Counted from the first letter of the stretch, positions 13,204-48,150 are shown. The stretch is DNA of 64,000 nucleotides from Carposina sasakii (GCA_014607495.2 CP053156.1:496001-560000), one strand, 5' to 3'. Made by a program: numbers and translations. The notes: generated by a model not told the origin, from the letters alone.

Positions 13204-13375
13204 AAGTCATGAAATTATATGTTGCGTTAAGCCGTGTCCGAAGTAAGATGGTTATAGAGAAAGAGGTAGAAATGAGAATAACGAGATGACGGATAATAGG
13301 GATGAATGAAAAAAGAGTACCTACATATTGCACCGACCCCAAATGATTGGGAACAGGGCAGGAAGAAGGAGTGTA
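13204..13375 (+). mobile_element. Internally deleted LINE fragment
   Basis: AGTAAGATGGTTATAGAGAA and GCACCGACCCCAAATGATTG with GGGAACAGGGCAGGAAG. The terminal phrase recurs at 39572-39615. Confidence 0.4.
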
Positions 13376-13379
13376 ATTA

Positions 13380-14090
13380 TATGTTGCTCAAATAAGTGTG
13401 TACATGGCTGTTGTGCTGCCAAATCTCTTATATTCCTCCGAGGCGTGGTGCATGTACCGTCGCCAAATACGTACTCTGGATCGATTCCACCTCAAGTGCC
13501 TCCGATCCATCATGAGAATCAGATGGTCCAACCGAGTGCGTAATACCGAAGTATTGCGAAGAGCCAATGTAAGTGGCATTGAGGCCTACTTAATGCGTCG
13601 GCAGCTTCGGTGGTGCGGTCATGTGTCTCGTATGGCGGAGGAGAGATTGGCTAAGCGCATCTTCTTTTCTGAACTGGAGGAGGGCAAGCGGAAACGCGGC
13701 GGGCAACTCCTCAGAGACAAAAATGTTCAGAAAAGACATATGAAGAGATGCAATATAGATCCATCTAAATGGGAAGTTTTGTCAGCACAACGACCAGAGT
13801 GGCGCAGGACGGTGATAAAGCAAGTACACGAGTTCGAGGAGCAGCGTCAAGCTGACCTTGACGCTAAACGTGATGAACTCAAGACTCGTCCTCCTGCTGC
13901 CATTATCTATAATACAATAATGGCGCACTAACCTGTCCTCTATGTGCGCGGGCGTTCAGGGCGAAGATTGGCTATGTAAATGTAAGCCATCTCCGAGCGC
14001 ATGAACGCCAACTTAGTAATATCTAGGAGTAGAAGTGGTCGCCATGACCGAAATTGGTCGGAGGTCATCATTATCATCATAATCATCATA
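13380..14090 (+). pseudogene. 3' part of a non-LTR retrotransposon: reverse-transcriptase C-terminal region
   Basis: An open frame (13398-13931) reads [40 protein letters not shown] and [14 protein letters not shown], the well-known region after the RT palm in LINE ORF2 proteins. After TAA at 13929 a different frame continues with CPLCARAFRAKIG and SHLRAHERQL, a C2H2 zinc finger, so one base has been lost. The element ends in a TCATCATTATCATCATAATC tail near 14085. It lacks the endonuclease and RT catalytic core, so it is a dead 5'-truncated copy. Confidence 0.75.
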
Positions 14091-14911
14091 TTGTCAGACG
14101 TAAAGTTTCGTAGCCTAGTCCTTTTTCTCTTTTGTCATGTGGCCTATTTTATATAAAAATTATATAAATCTGACAATATTATGCCTCCTAAACTTCGTAC
14201 ACGGCTTAACGCAATATATAGGTATATTTGCCCTTTAGTTAAATTTTACTTTAGTAAGCTCGAGTTTTGGGAGGAAGTCGGTTTTTCGTTTAAAAAAAAT
14301 TATATTATTATTATATACATTATTTGGTTCTTTTTTAAGCAGTCGGGTTTTTGGATTTTTTAAATTATGTTTTTTTATTTATTTTTGAGTTCATGATAGA
14401 AGGTAAGTGCGAGTATGTGTTAACCTACAGACGTTCAAAGTAGATAGGTCCCGCTTTGAGAAAGAGGTAAATCAGCAAATTCAACCCGGCTGGGCAGCTA
14501 TATCTATAGGTATCTGTCTCTAAGATGCCCCAGTCTTTAAATCTGTGATAACATATATCGGTACCGAAACACTACGTCTAACTATGTGTCTCATAAAGAA
14601 GCTTAATATCATTTCGATGAGGCTTATACCTATCTGCTATAGTGGACTTATCATCGTTGAAAATGATAATATGTTATTAGGTAGTAAGATTGAAGTTGGC
14701 TAACTAATGAGGCAAAGGCGTAATGCAAGGTCTTTGACGAATACCTACTAGGTATATAGAAACTTAAATAAGTAGGTACGTATCAGTGCTTTTTTATATT
14801 TGCATATCCGGTATGTACATAATGATGACTATTTTAATTTTACTAGAGGCAGCTGCATTAGTAGCCGGTACCAGTAGGTACTTATTTTTATTATTTTTTT
14901 TTATTTACCGA

Positions 14912-15008
14912 AGGGTAAAACTGGTACCTATTACCTATTGTTGGTACCTATTGCCATTTTACGAGTGATGCGTGACGAAGAAAACTCCTTTGTTCAGTGC
15001 ATTCCTCC
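14912..15008 (+). repeat. About 97-bp repeat, copy 2 of 2
   Basis: Matches 11269-11355 with an extra GTACCTATT-type insertion. Confidence 0.6.
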
Positions 15009-15449
15009 TTTAATATTTTAGTACTTATAAATCAAATGATAAGTAATTTAACTTATCATTATGCTTTTTTCGGTGGGTATATTATCTTCGTGACGATACT
15101 ACGACAAGCACAGCACAACAAACCACAAAACTGCAAAACAATTTACTTCACTTCAAAATCACTTTAAAATTTCCCGCCCACCCGCTAAAAGTTTTGTTTG
15201 ACGTTTAATCATAGACTTTTGCTAATGGATGCGTTCCTACTTGTGAAAACTACATACCTATTACACAAGATTAAACGCGTAAAAATTTCACATCTTCGAG
15301 TTGGTATTTGTAGACTAATTTAGTGTGTATTTATATGGTTGTCTTACTTTCTCTTTAAACAATGGATAGCGTTGTCCTTCTGTCATTGAACGAGTTTAAT
15401 CGAAATGTCAAATTGGTTTGTATAAAAATCGCTAGAGGCGCTGGTAAGT

Positions 15450-15672
15450 ATACAGACTAGTGACAGTCGACGCCTTCTATTTTGTTTGTTATAGCAGACA
15501 GACAAATACAAAGCTTCACCGACGCGTCATTGTCGACGGTCTGATTTTATTTATTTTATAATTTTAAATGACAAAGAAAATTGTGATAAGTGTAATTTTT
15601 TATACACGCCTACGGTGATAATATTAGTGTTAAGATTTGTTAAGTTATTGTTGTTCAGTGGAAATATATGAG
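15450..15672 (+). promoter_or_regulatory. mub: Putative mub first (non-coding) exon and start region
   Basis: A moderately GC-rich block with AGTGACAGTCGACGCC and GCAGACAGACAAATAC ends in a strong donor, ATGAG|GTAAGAAT, at 15672/15673. No protein frame is evident. It sits 340-520 nt upstream of the first coding exon. The transcription start itself cannot be placed. Confidence 0.4.
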
Positions 15673-16010
15673 GTAAGAATGGGATGGTTTGGGGAGTCAT
15701 CATATTTTGTTTGGTCTCCGGGATCGATAACCCGGTCGGCTTGCCATGAGGCGCGACGCTGAGGTTATGTCGCGAGCCTTGGTGAACAAGTATCGGAGTT
15801 CAAGTAACGGTGCCAGTGGTCGGGCGGCTGACTCGCGTTACCGCCGCAGAATCCGGTCGAGACTGGGACCAGTTAGTCTATAATCGCATCTAGATCCTCA
15901 TTTGCCGCCCTCCTTCCGTTACGCTTGCCACCAAGTTCTAATGTAAATAAACATTCGGTAATCAGCTTCGCTTATTAAATAATTAAGAGTGCCCATGTCC
16001 TTACCTTTAG
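15673..16010 (+). other. Putative first intron of mub 5' UTR
   Basis: GC-rich sequence with CGATAACCCGGTCGGC and GTCGGGCGGCTGACTCGCG words lies between the GTAAGA donor and the TTACCTTTAG acceptor. No ORF or repeat is identified in it. Confidence 0.3.
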
Positions 16011-16190
16011 TACGCTCGAGACCTCTGGACAATCCTTTTGAGATTATGCCTGTTTTCCAGCTTACCCTGCCTGCAGTGCGTGCCAAGAGCCCCAGAGTCC
16101 CAGCCATTAGATTGAGTGGAGTGTCCCCTGTGCCAAGTAGCCCTGTACGCAGCCAAAATTCCGCGAGATACGACGGACACCTCCTCCAGC

Positions 16191-38296
<22,106 letters not shown>

Positions 38297-38440
38297 GTCG
38301 GACGATAGAGTTAGAACAACGCGGGCTCATCTATAAGGACAGTGAATATAATCCTTGTTAGGTCGGATGATAGAATTGAAACAACGCGGACTCATCTATA
38401 AGAAGGTACGCAAATACAACCGTCAGATACTTACATCAGA

Positions 38441-38523
38441 TTGACACGTTCGCTGCCGGCTGATTTTTTAAGCATGCCGCCGTCGGCGGCACCTCTAGGT
38501 AATCGCGGCAGTGAAAGTGTTAA
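38441..38523. mobile_element. 83-bp piggyBac-like mini element
   Basis: TTGACACGTTCGCTGCCG at the left and CGGCAGTGAAAGTGTTAA at the right, with an inner palindrome GCCGCCGTCGGCGGC. Its end motif resembles that of the TTAA element at 5029. Confidence 0.5.
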
Positions 38524-38775
38524 TGTAACGCGGGTTTGTGCTACGGTTTCCTCTTTAGCGAGTCGTATTTTAGGGATTGGGCGTTGACTAGTTGCCAGCA
38601 TACTTTTTGTAGTCGTAGCTAGGTTTTAGCTTGTCAGTTTATTGTGTATTGAAGGCAGATTTTATTTTTCGTTAAATTGCAATACGACTTGAACAGTATG
38701 AGTTACAATAGAAATAATATTTCTTTTAGAAATTTGTCTACTTAGGGCAGATGGTTCTAACTGATTAATAAATTC

Positions 38776-38819
38776 GATGCTGTCTTTCTCTAAAACTTGA
38801 ACAATATAGAGACAGCATC
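38776..38819 (+). repeat. 44-nt hairpin family, copy 2
   Basis: GATGCTGTCTTTCTCTAAAA ... ATAGAGACAGCATC. It lies in the 3' UTR region of the exon-10 isoform. Similarity with copy 3 extends about 30 nt beyond the hairpin on the left and 15 nt on the right. Confidence 0.65.
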
Positions 38820-39183
38820 AACTTTATTTTTCAAATTAACCTGTCCAACCGTTGGCCCATAATAAATATATTTGGTCAGGTTTTGTGGAAACGACGCACA
38901 AGCCAAGCGAGCCTGCTGCGATAAAGCAACTAGGTTTTTGACATCTAAAAGTCAAACGGTTAGCCGTATGCAACATAACGAATTATGCAGTCTGCTTTCG
39001 ATATAAACATAATTAAAAATAAGGCATAGGAACCAATATGTGAGCTTAACCGAGCCTAGTGTTTAACGAATGTATTTTGTTAGTAAATGCGTAGCTCTGC
39101 ATGTTGGCGATTGGTCAAAGCCCATAGTGCGATTAGATTTTATGCCACATTAGCTATACTCACGGAGGATACATATAGGTATC

Positions 39184-39502
39184 TAAGCGTCCACAGGCCC
39201 GCATCGGACGAATCGCACGTATTTGGTTTTGGTATATCATGTATAGAAAATCATACAACAGCGTCCACTGATCCGCAGGCTTATTTCCTATACCCTTGAC
39301 CCTGGTCGGATCCCGAAACGTTACTCATGATCACGAACAAATTTCAAGAATCCTAGTTTGCAGTCTATTGGTGTAAGGCACTGACTTTTTTATCTCGTAG
39401 GATAATATTTGACAGAGACTAACTAAAAACACGGGTGCGGCATGGTACGGATCGCATTACACTTGTATTTTGGTTTTATTGATGCGGGCCTGTGGACGCT
39501 TA
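39184..39502. mobile_element. 319-bp element with 22-bp perfect inverted ends
   Basis: TAAGCGTCCACAGGCCCGCA at the left is matched exactly in inverse by TGCGGGCCTGTGGACGCTTA at the right. The open frame at 39087-39299 crosses its edge and is not a gene. Confidence 0.7.
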
Positions 39503-39571
39503 TCCTAAAAGGAGAAACGACTACTTATCAATATTGCATTGCCACCATTAATTTACCTATATACCTATAGA

Positions 39572-39615
39572 ATTGCGCCGACCCCAAATAAATGGGAACA
39601 GGGCAGGAAGATTAG
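39572..39615 (+). repeat. LINE 3'-tail remnant
   Basis: GCGCCGACCCCAAATAAATG GGAACAGGGCAGGAAG matches the phrase at 13331-13370. Confidence 0.45.
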
Positions 39616-39815
39616 TTTAGCCATGCGAAGTATAAACAGTAACATTTGCCTGTACTCTGCTGTCCGCGCAACAGAAACACTTTTTTCTTATGAATATTTG
39701 TTAGTTGAGCTGTAGAACATTGTAATTGGCTTTAGTTAAGTATTAGGCTGGATCTGTTACATGTACTACGCTGTATGTTCTTTAAATAAATATAAGTTGT
39801 TAGGACCCTCTATTT

Positions 39816-41340
39816 TGTCTCCTCCGTGGTTATACTACAATCGGTATGGACACTTACTGTCGACTCGCATTTTCATCTATGGATATTAATGACGAATTTT
39901 TGTCGGGAATACGTTCTTTTAAAATTGTTAAAATTCATCCTATACGAGCATAATGTTCGAAGGCTATTTCATGAATTTTGTATATATGCGAGTTGAGCCT
40001 AGACTGAATTTTGTCAGATAAAAAAACAAGCCTTTGATTTAACGTTTTGAATTTCTTATAATTCGCTATTTTTGGGACCATCTTGAACAAATTTAAATTA
40101 TTTTCTATTTTTCATTAGACTAACATTCATAACTTTACATTTTAATAATCACACCAACACATGTGAATAAAATCAATTACAAAGAAGGTCGCTATAGGAA
40201 CAGTTGTCTATGGATTTCAAACGTTAATCGTACGATAAATCGAATGCTTGTTATACGTCTGACATATCCAAAGTTTGTATGATCTCTGTGGATTACAATT
40301 TTCATGGCCACACTGTTGACCCTTCATTTTAAAATCGATATGTATTATAAATGGGCTATTATACAGAGTTCAATCATAAGGTTTGGATTTTGCAGTTTGC
40401 GTAAAATGTAACAAAATCACAGTGAACTCAAAATCAGCCTCGAATCATTGATGTGTTGAAACTTTGAATCATGTATTTATAAGATTGTAATTATTTTGAA
40501 AATACTATGTACAGTGAGATCATAATTTGGTTTCGGGTATTTTCTTTTGATTGTATTAAAACATTTTAACTTATCATCAGTTATATAAGTCCAAAATTAC
40601 GTGAATTTATTTAACATTATTATTTGAGTTTATTTTCATTTAACTTGATTTCTCTTAGAATTCCTTTAATAAAGAGGTTAAATCAGTGTTATAGCCAGTA
40701 AAATCTATTGACTTGTATCATTTAATTTGACGAGGACTATTTTCTGTTATAAATCAATCTTTAAAATTATGACTCAGGACTGGAAAAAGCCAATTACTTT
40801 CCCGGTTTAACTGGTAGACTTGTATTAAAATTATAGTTTTGTAGGTACATAGATATAAAACCTAAGGGTACACGTCGTGCCACTATGTTTTATTCTATTC
40901 GGTAAGTTGTGTTACTTCAAGATTAATAATATGAAATACATACGACTAGTAATAACAAACTTGGTATTGTGACAATAGTAGAAAGTACATAGATGCTTAA
41001 AATTGTACAAATGCTGAAAGCTTTGCTTTAGAAAATGAGTAGAGAGAGTCGAAAACTGGACGTATTAGAAACACTATTTGATATTGGTTTATCTGGTTCA
41101 GTTCCATACTGTGTTGTATAGGTATACTGGAAACGGTGCAAACTATTAACATGAAATTACATTGTTTTATCTTAGAGTAGTGGTAATTACCGGTCTTATG
41201 GTAATGTCGCTATGGACATCCGCTTTGTTTGCTATCGCTTATTTTACTAAAAGTAAAAGCACAAATTATCTTCCATTGTTTTTAACAGAATGCGAATAAT
41301 CCTTTACTTTGAATAGCTCCTGATAAATTTTATACATATT
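39816..41340. other. Non-coding, between the two mub endings
   Basis: AT-rich; no exon, ORF or element recognised. Confidence 0.4.
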
Positions 41341-41352
41341 TACGTTTTCACA

Positions 41353-41448
41353 GACGTAAACGCAGTGTTATAGAGAATCTCAGTACATGCAAAGTAAACT
41401 ACGCAGTCGTAAACGCAGTGTCGTTGAAAATCTCAGTACATACATGTA
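41353..41448 (+). repeat. Two-copy tandem repeat, unit about 55 bp
   Basis: CGTAAACGCAGTGTTATAGA and CGTAAACGCAGTGTCGTTGA, each followed by AATCTCAGTACAT. Confidence 0.6.
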
Positions 41449-41717
41449 TTTCATACAACATATGTAGTACCTGGTTGTGTCACTAGTTTGCACCGCTATT
41501 TCTACGTAGATGTCAGCTAGGGGCCTATCTAATTAGGACACTGTAGCAGTGTTGTGACGTAACAGCGTCAGTTTCTAAAATAAAAATGTACACGATGCTA
41601 CTGGTTTCCTTGAGAAAGCCCCCTATACTCTGAAACATATGTCGGAACAATAGAATGATCTAGAAATTTTAGGACCGATTATCACTAGGCAGATAGTTCT
41701 AACTGATGAATAAATTT

Positions 41718-41761
41718 GATTCTGTCTTTCTCTAATACTAGATCAAGATAGAGACAGCATC
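41718..41761 (+). repeat. 44-nt hairpin family, copy 3
   Basis: GATTCTGTCTTTCTCTAATA ... GATAGAGACAGCATC. Confidence 0.65.
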
Positions 41762-42780
41762 AACTTTATCCTTCAAATATCCATTGTAAAAGTGGTCCCT
41801 TAATACAATTACAGTTTTGTACTAGTGTGTAGCCGGTAATGTTGGGACTTGAGTTCTGTAAATACGTTTTTAAATCTAAAATTTTATATAATTGCTGCTG
41901 ACTTTTTAGGTTAAGACTAAGTGTAGGTCAGTATAGAGTTGAATGTAAAGTTTTCACGTTTTAAAATTAATTGTACATTTAGGTACTTACTTGTCTGTTA
42001 CTTACGGGACCAATACAAAGTTTCGGAGGCGGTACACTATATGTAGGGATCAAATGCGGACGCACTGTGTAAAATAAGCTTTCACATGCAGTGTAAATAC
42101 TCCTTATAACGTCCAACACCATTTTGGATCGGTGGAATCGACCCGAGGTTATCAAAGCGGCAATACATTAAATATTGAATCATTACCTCGCAACCAACAT
42201 ATGCAACTTTCTTTACCTAGAGCGAGATGAAAGATGCTGGTCAATATTCCATATACGTTTGATATATAACACTAAATAATATGTATGAGTAGTTTCGTTG
42301 GTAAGACGTATGCAAATTCTCCTGCCGTCTTGGTATTGCGGCTATAAATATTTAATGACCGCTATAAGCTCTAGCCTTCTGAATTATTAACTTAGTTTGC
42401 CCGAAGCTTAGGGGAAGTGTACTTTGAAATTGGAATATTATATCGGTCAAATATTATCAAACTGCCTTGTTATATTGCAATAAATTGACACGTTACTAGA
42501 TCATTTCTATATAATCATATAAAATCAATTACTTAAATAGACCTAGATATTTTGAAAACACGGATGTTTAACGTTGGCGACTTGTGGTTGAACAAATAAT
42601 TTACGACTTTATGTTACACAGTCCTTAGTCCTTATTGACTGCTTTCTGAAATGACCACGGATTTAAAATTTTATTAAAATACGAAATGTGTCCCGTAAGT
42701 AATAATTTATAACTCCAATTTCTTGTTTAGTTCATTTGCTTTATAAAGTTCTCGGGGTTATTGTGAAAGTAAAGGATGGA

Positions 42781-43044
42781 TATACATGGGTGTAGCAAAA
42801 GGTATATGTTAAATAAAATGCTATGAAAATAGACTATTTTAAAGACCTATCCACAAAATTTGAGACTCGAAAAGACATGTTTATTTTTCAAGATTGTTAC
42901 GAACATTCCAGAGTTGATTAGGAATGCTCCATACTATCTGGAAAAATAGACAAGTGATTTCGAGTCTCAAATTTTGTGGATTGAGTCTCAATAATGGGGT
43001 AATTTTATAACGTAACTAACTGCCCTTTTGTTGCACTATGTATA
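42781..43044. mobile_element. Palindromic MITE (TATACAGGGTG family), copy in mub 3' region
   Basis: TATACATGGGTGTAGCAAAA at the left and TTTGTTGCACTATGTATA at the right, with AAATTTGAGACTCG against CGAGTCTCAAATTT inside. More diverged than the copy at 26571. Confidence 0.65.
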
Positions 43045-44072
43045 ATTTAATTACTACTATTTTATATTATCATATTGTGTTTTGTAATTAATGTTGGCAA
43101 AAATGAAATAAAACAATCCATCCTTTGCGTTACATTTTAAGGTGTTCCGACACACATTATTATCGATGCGAAGTACCTACCCATGATTGAACCTACTAAC
43201 AAATCTATTAATTGTCCACAAAAGAGCATAAGCTCATTTCACTACCTTATAGTGAACTCCAAGAGGGTAATCACGAAAACTATTATTATTAAATTATTAA
43301 ACTATATTACATATTATTATTATAACACCAAAACTAAATCACAACCAAAAACGTTGTTATGCACACACATTTTGTATCGCGCAAAATTTTGACAACGTTT
43401 TAAGTCAAAAGAGATGCCATGAAAATGTCTGAAACGTTGTCAAATAGACAATGTTATACCATAACCACCACAATTCTTTGAAATATACGTTGTTATTTAA
43501 CATGCCCTCATGGTATTCTTGTTTTTTGAGCGCTTCCGTGTCGATATAATGGAAATACCCTTGTTTTTCAATATTCAAACTGCTTTCCCTCTTCGGGTTA
43601 TATGTCCTAAGTTTTAGGCGGTTTTCGTGTTTTGTACATTAGCTGTCACTGTTAAATTATAAAGTTTGAGTATTGATAATAATTTCTGAGAGAATCACGG
43701 CAATAGTTTAAACCTAGTGTTAGCTCACGATGTTTTGCCTTTACACTGTCTTTTATTCATTAGCGTGAGATAAAATTGAGGTCCAAGTCGAATGTTTAAA
43801 CGTTATGTATAAATGCATTGGGATGTAGGTTGTTTGGCCGCGATATAATTTTATTCTTAATTTAAAAAATCATGTTATTTCTAAGGTAATACGTAGACAT
43901 TTTCATATGTTTTCAGGGATTTTATTATTCGCTAGAATCGTTAAGTAAAATTGTATTAAGTACATACTTAATAAAAATGTAAATTATATTGGTACGATTT
44001 TCATTTTGATAACGCTTGCTTTTGTTGAAACGGTACCTACAGTCGTGTACGGTAAATGAGACTTTCCTCAAG

Positions 44073-44183
44073 AACCCACGCCACTATCCTGCCAACCCAG
44101 GCACAATCCCGGCACCCCGCCACGCCGCTCTCTGCTCCACCGAGTACCTCATCCTACAGCTCACTGGATCATCCAATTTCCTG
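44073..44183 (+). CDS. mub: Candidate extra mub cassette exon before the distal last exon
   Basis: CTTTCCTCAAG precedes and GTAAGA follows a 111-nt block (37 codons). The phase needed to join exon 9 and the exon at 44363 is open throughout and reads THATILPTQAQSRHPATPLS and then a Ser-rich piece SSYSSLDHPIS. Because the length is a multiple of three, inclusion would not change the ending. A second frame is also open here, so the coding call rests on phase and splice signals only. Confidence 0.35.
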
Positions 44184-44362
44184 GTAAGAGATTTCCTATA
44201 CATTTTAATTCGTTTATCCTAAATCGGTTAGTATTATTTCAAACTGGGTATACAACCTCACTGTAAAACTCCTCACATTCTTGATCCACACCCGTGTACT
44301 CCATGTAAGTCTGTTGTCGCGGAGAAAGTCCGGCGAGGGTGTAAAGTGCGGTCGTGTTGCAG

Positions 44363-44447
44363 GATCACCATGGAGACGGCTGGCCTGCCGCTGCCCGGCT
44401 ACCACTACATCGCCCCCAACCACATTGTGAAGGCGCCGATACATTGA
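44363..44447 (+). CDS. mub: mub alternative (distal) last coding exon
   Basis: GTCGTGTTGCAG precedes the exon. Its first G completes the Arg codon left open by exon 9, and the frame then reads ITMETAGLPLPGYHYIAPNH, IVKAPIH, and TGA at 44445-44447. Vertebrate PCBP2 ends its last KH domain with RLSSETGG, so RITMETAG here looks like the ancestral continuation of KH3, and exon 10 the alternative. Skipping exon 10 gives a 365-residue protein (399 with exon 6b). Exon 9 to 44363 would be an intron of about 7 kb. Confidence 0.8.
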
Positions 44448-47400
44448 ATGGGGCTCCGCGGCCAGCCGCCCCGCGGGCCCGCCGCGTTAACCGCGCTCTT
44501 CGCACACCCGCACTACGGCAATCTGGCTCCGATATACTTCTTCAAATGAACCAGACCAAGAGGCTATTGGTGATTAGATATCTTGCTGAACATATGTTTA
44601 CATTTGTTACAAGTTTATAAGTATTTTAGATATTCTTATATTTATTCTCCACTATTACGTATTTAATTGGAGGGACAGTGCGAACTTGACGTGAAAAATG
44701 TAATGATGAAATTTAAAATGACTGACATTTTAATGTATTTTGAATAATCCTTGAGCGGTGTATTATTCGCGGATCGTAAATTATAATAATATGAACGATT
44801 GACTTTACCGTTCAGAGATTATAATAATTTATATCAATGTATGTGGCAGATAAGCTAAGCTGATCGAATTTATTATGGATTTAAGCGGTCGATTCAATTA
44901 ACTTTTGTTCAACTTTGTTATGATCAGTACTGACCAGATATGAATAAAATGTTCAAATAAGATTAGGCGAGGGTCAGTGTACAGTAGGAGTAGAACGCGA
45001 CAGGCGCCCTCGAACCGCTGAGTAGCGTAGCGTTAGAGTAGCGATCAGAGTGAGAGGGTTAAAGACAATATTTGTAAATAAAATAATAGTAATGACCTGG
45101 AAATTAGGTATTACAGTACAGTTGCGTCGCCGCAACACGGCGCGGCGATACGAAACCGGTGGGATCAAATCCTTTAAGAATCATACATTAACGGACACAT
45201 ATGAAACGTGAACATTTCAGTAAAAAGTATCATTTTAAAATCGTCTCAGATCACAAAAAGACGTTAGATTTATAAAATAGTGTTGATAAATGTGATAGAC
45301 TTCTAATTTATTATTTAACACTTGAGGTATTAATGTGAGGAACTTATTATACGCGATGAGTGCATCTGCTACTGGAAATTCTATGTCGAATAAATAATAT
45401 TGGTCTAGGGATCAAAGCCAAAGATTGTTGAAGTTTGTTTAACATTAATAATGTTGTGGATTTATGCTAAATTATTCTGAGAGTAGTCAAATTTATTAAG
45501 GTAACATAGTATTTTACTTGAACGTTTGTTTTTATTTTATTTTACCCTCTCCAGACTACTCATTTTGAATTTAGGTGAAGAATTTAGAGATAGTTGAATT
45601 AATCATTAAATATTACAAAACAGAAAAATAGGATAATATAGTGTTTTAAGCTAAGTATACAGTGTAATGCTTTCAAAAATGCTTAGGAAAATCTAGTGCC
45701 ACGTCATGATATGACAAAGTTTAGTGCCAAAATAACACAAGTCGTGTTTATCAAATATATGTGTGTTTATTAATGCAATATAAAGGGTATACAAACTTTT
45801 CCCGTAAACTAAGAACACTGTATTTTACTAAATTGTATTTTATACAATATTGTAATCGTATATTGACGCGATTGTTTAAAAGTTTTGGGGAATACAAATT
45901 ATTATATCATCACATGTTTAAACGTTATGGGACATCGTTGCAAATAATTTGCACTAAACTAGGCATGTACTTTATCTTAATTTTGCACCTTAGACGTAAG
46001 ATTAGATAATACAATAGTTCAATACATATCCCTTTACATATTCTCCCCATGTCTTCCTCTCACGCTCTCGGTAATAAATAAATGATTGTGCCAAAGTTGT
46101 GCTAAAATATTGTGTACCTATTTGAATGTAACAAAAGTAAACAAGTATTGGTGAATGCTTTTATATTTTATCTATTATGCTAGTCAAATTGTTCCGAAAT
46201 TAAAAAGACAGATACTATTATTAATTCTAGTCAAAATTATTTCAATTGGATTTACAAGTTTTTTTTTTTTACATTTTTATTGATCAAGTTTTTATATTAA
46301 AGTTTATTTATTTGTGTTCAACATGACAAAGTTATTAAGTATATACTTTTGTGTGATCTTGCTTGGAGTAAATTAAATTTAGCAATAAATAAAATTTTGA
46401 TAAAATCAATTATTTTTAGTGTAATGAATTGCAATTAAGGCAATGTATAGAGCTTTGTACATTAAGTACCAAACAGGTATAAATAGAGGTAATCTAGATA
46501 GATATAACTTGTGAAGAGGTTTTGAAAAACTTTAGATTACTAAAGAAAAGAGATTTCTTAGCTGTGATCTTTGAGAGGCACTTTTGTGCATAATACTTTG
46601 GTTGATGCTATAAAAAGACATTAGATTTTTTTGCGAACTGTATGTTTTTTTTTAAATTACGTCATTAAGTTGTAAAAAATGTCGTTTTTGATACTCATGT
46701 TGAGTTGTCAATTCATGTACAGTTTGCAAAAAAGTTCGGATCACTGATGATATGCAGGTAGTAGTAATAGAGATCGCTTATGTCGGTACACGCGTGTAGT
46801 CGCGATCACGTAGCCTAATGAGGCAAAAAACTTATTCAAAAACAACGCGTAGCCCACGCTAACGTTCTCGTCAAGTATTAGTTTATTGATGTTGTCTAAA
46901 CATACATTTAGTACAATGCAATTTGAATTAGGATATAAGTATTAGTGTTAATTTTGTGACGTGTATTATGTCCAGTTACAACTTATAATTAATAATCACA
47001 GCAATCAATATTATAATCTTTATTAAACTCATTGTTAGAGTAATTAATTAAATCAATATGGTTCTATGTTATTGTTGTTATATTATTTGATTTGCTCAAT
47101 AATTTTGTTTGTTTAAACTAAGTGGCTTTAAGATGTTTGTTTGTGTTTACGGTATGTTATTACAAAATATACTTTTTCACTCAAAAGTATTGTGAATAGA
47201 ATATTTGTTAACTTTAAACAACGTTCAATATGACTTGTACCTATGTGTATGTTACTGGAAATCGTATATATTTGTAGGTTTTAAGGTATAACGTCAATAT
47301 TTACTTATTTCATAATAATCACAGCAATAAATTTATATTCTTGGTAATATTTAATGCTTAAGTAAATGGTTTAAAATTTATTTTATTGTGGTGAAACTAC

Positions 47401-48150
47401 TTTTTCATTATTTTGAAAATAGTGACATAAGGCAATTCGTGCCTTTTGTTTTAAATTGTGCTTGGGATATTTAGTTCTTATTACATGGCATTAGCCTTTA
47501 TGGACAGGGTCTGACTGCGTTGTATTATAGTGTAATAAAAAATAGCAAATACAATATTATTATCGATGTAATAGCAAATTATTTTAAATTTTTATCTGAG
47601 CACCATACTTTTTGAAATTTGCACTGCACAGTTTTCGAAACCCTATACTTAAAACATTTTCGATTTGCGATCGGTCGCAAAGGAATCATAAACTGGTGAA
47701 AAGGGTTTATTCGACGCATATTTTAATATCTTTACGGTATAAAGAATACGATTTTAATAAGAGAATATGAGATATTTTGCTAAATTCGTAATAAACCTAA
47801 TTCCATACAGGTTAGACACGAATGGGTAAAAGGGTTGTGTAAAATTTGTTATTTATATACAGTTAGTAATCAATATAGTTTTGCTGCAATCCCGTAAGCA
47901 CACGATTTAAATCAAATTTAGAAGCTAATATTTATCGTATATTAAAGTAGTCAGGGTAATGCATGTTAAGGTGAAGATCAGTTGTGTTATTTACAATGCT
48001 TATTACTACATACTTACTGTAGATTATCTTTTCCGAAATTTTAATAAATATACTTTTATTTGTGGAATTTATTGAAGACGAAATTATATATGTATAACTT
48101 GCCTTACTATGATTTTATTTATATTTTTTTCTGTATTTTTACTATGTACC

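Larger units (their letters stand above)
12590..14380. mobile_element. 1.79-kb element with 53-bp perfect inverted ends, carrying LINE debris
   Basis: 12590-12642 and 14328-14380 are perfect inverse copies (containing ATCCAAAAACCCGACTGC). Just inside, AACCGACTTC faces GAAGTCGGTT, extending the pairing. The interior holds LINE pieces from at least three families, so it is a composite. The superfamily is not clear from the ends. Confidence 0.6.
38297..39815 (+). other. mub: 3' UTR of the exon-10 mub isoform (putative)
   Basis: No coding signal follows the stop. AATAAA signals occur near 38767, 38860 and, most convincingly, at 39785-39790 (TTTAAATAAATATAAG), so a 3' UTR of about 1.5 kb is possible. 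It includes a TTAA-flanked mini element, one copy of the 44-nt hairpin family, and a 320-bp inverted-end element. The true end cannot be fixed from sequence alone. Confidence 0.45.
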
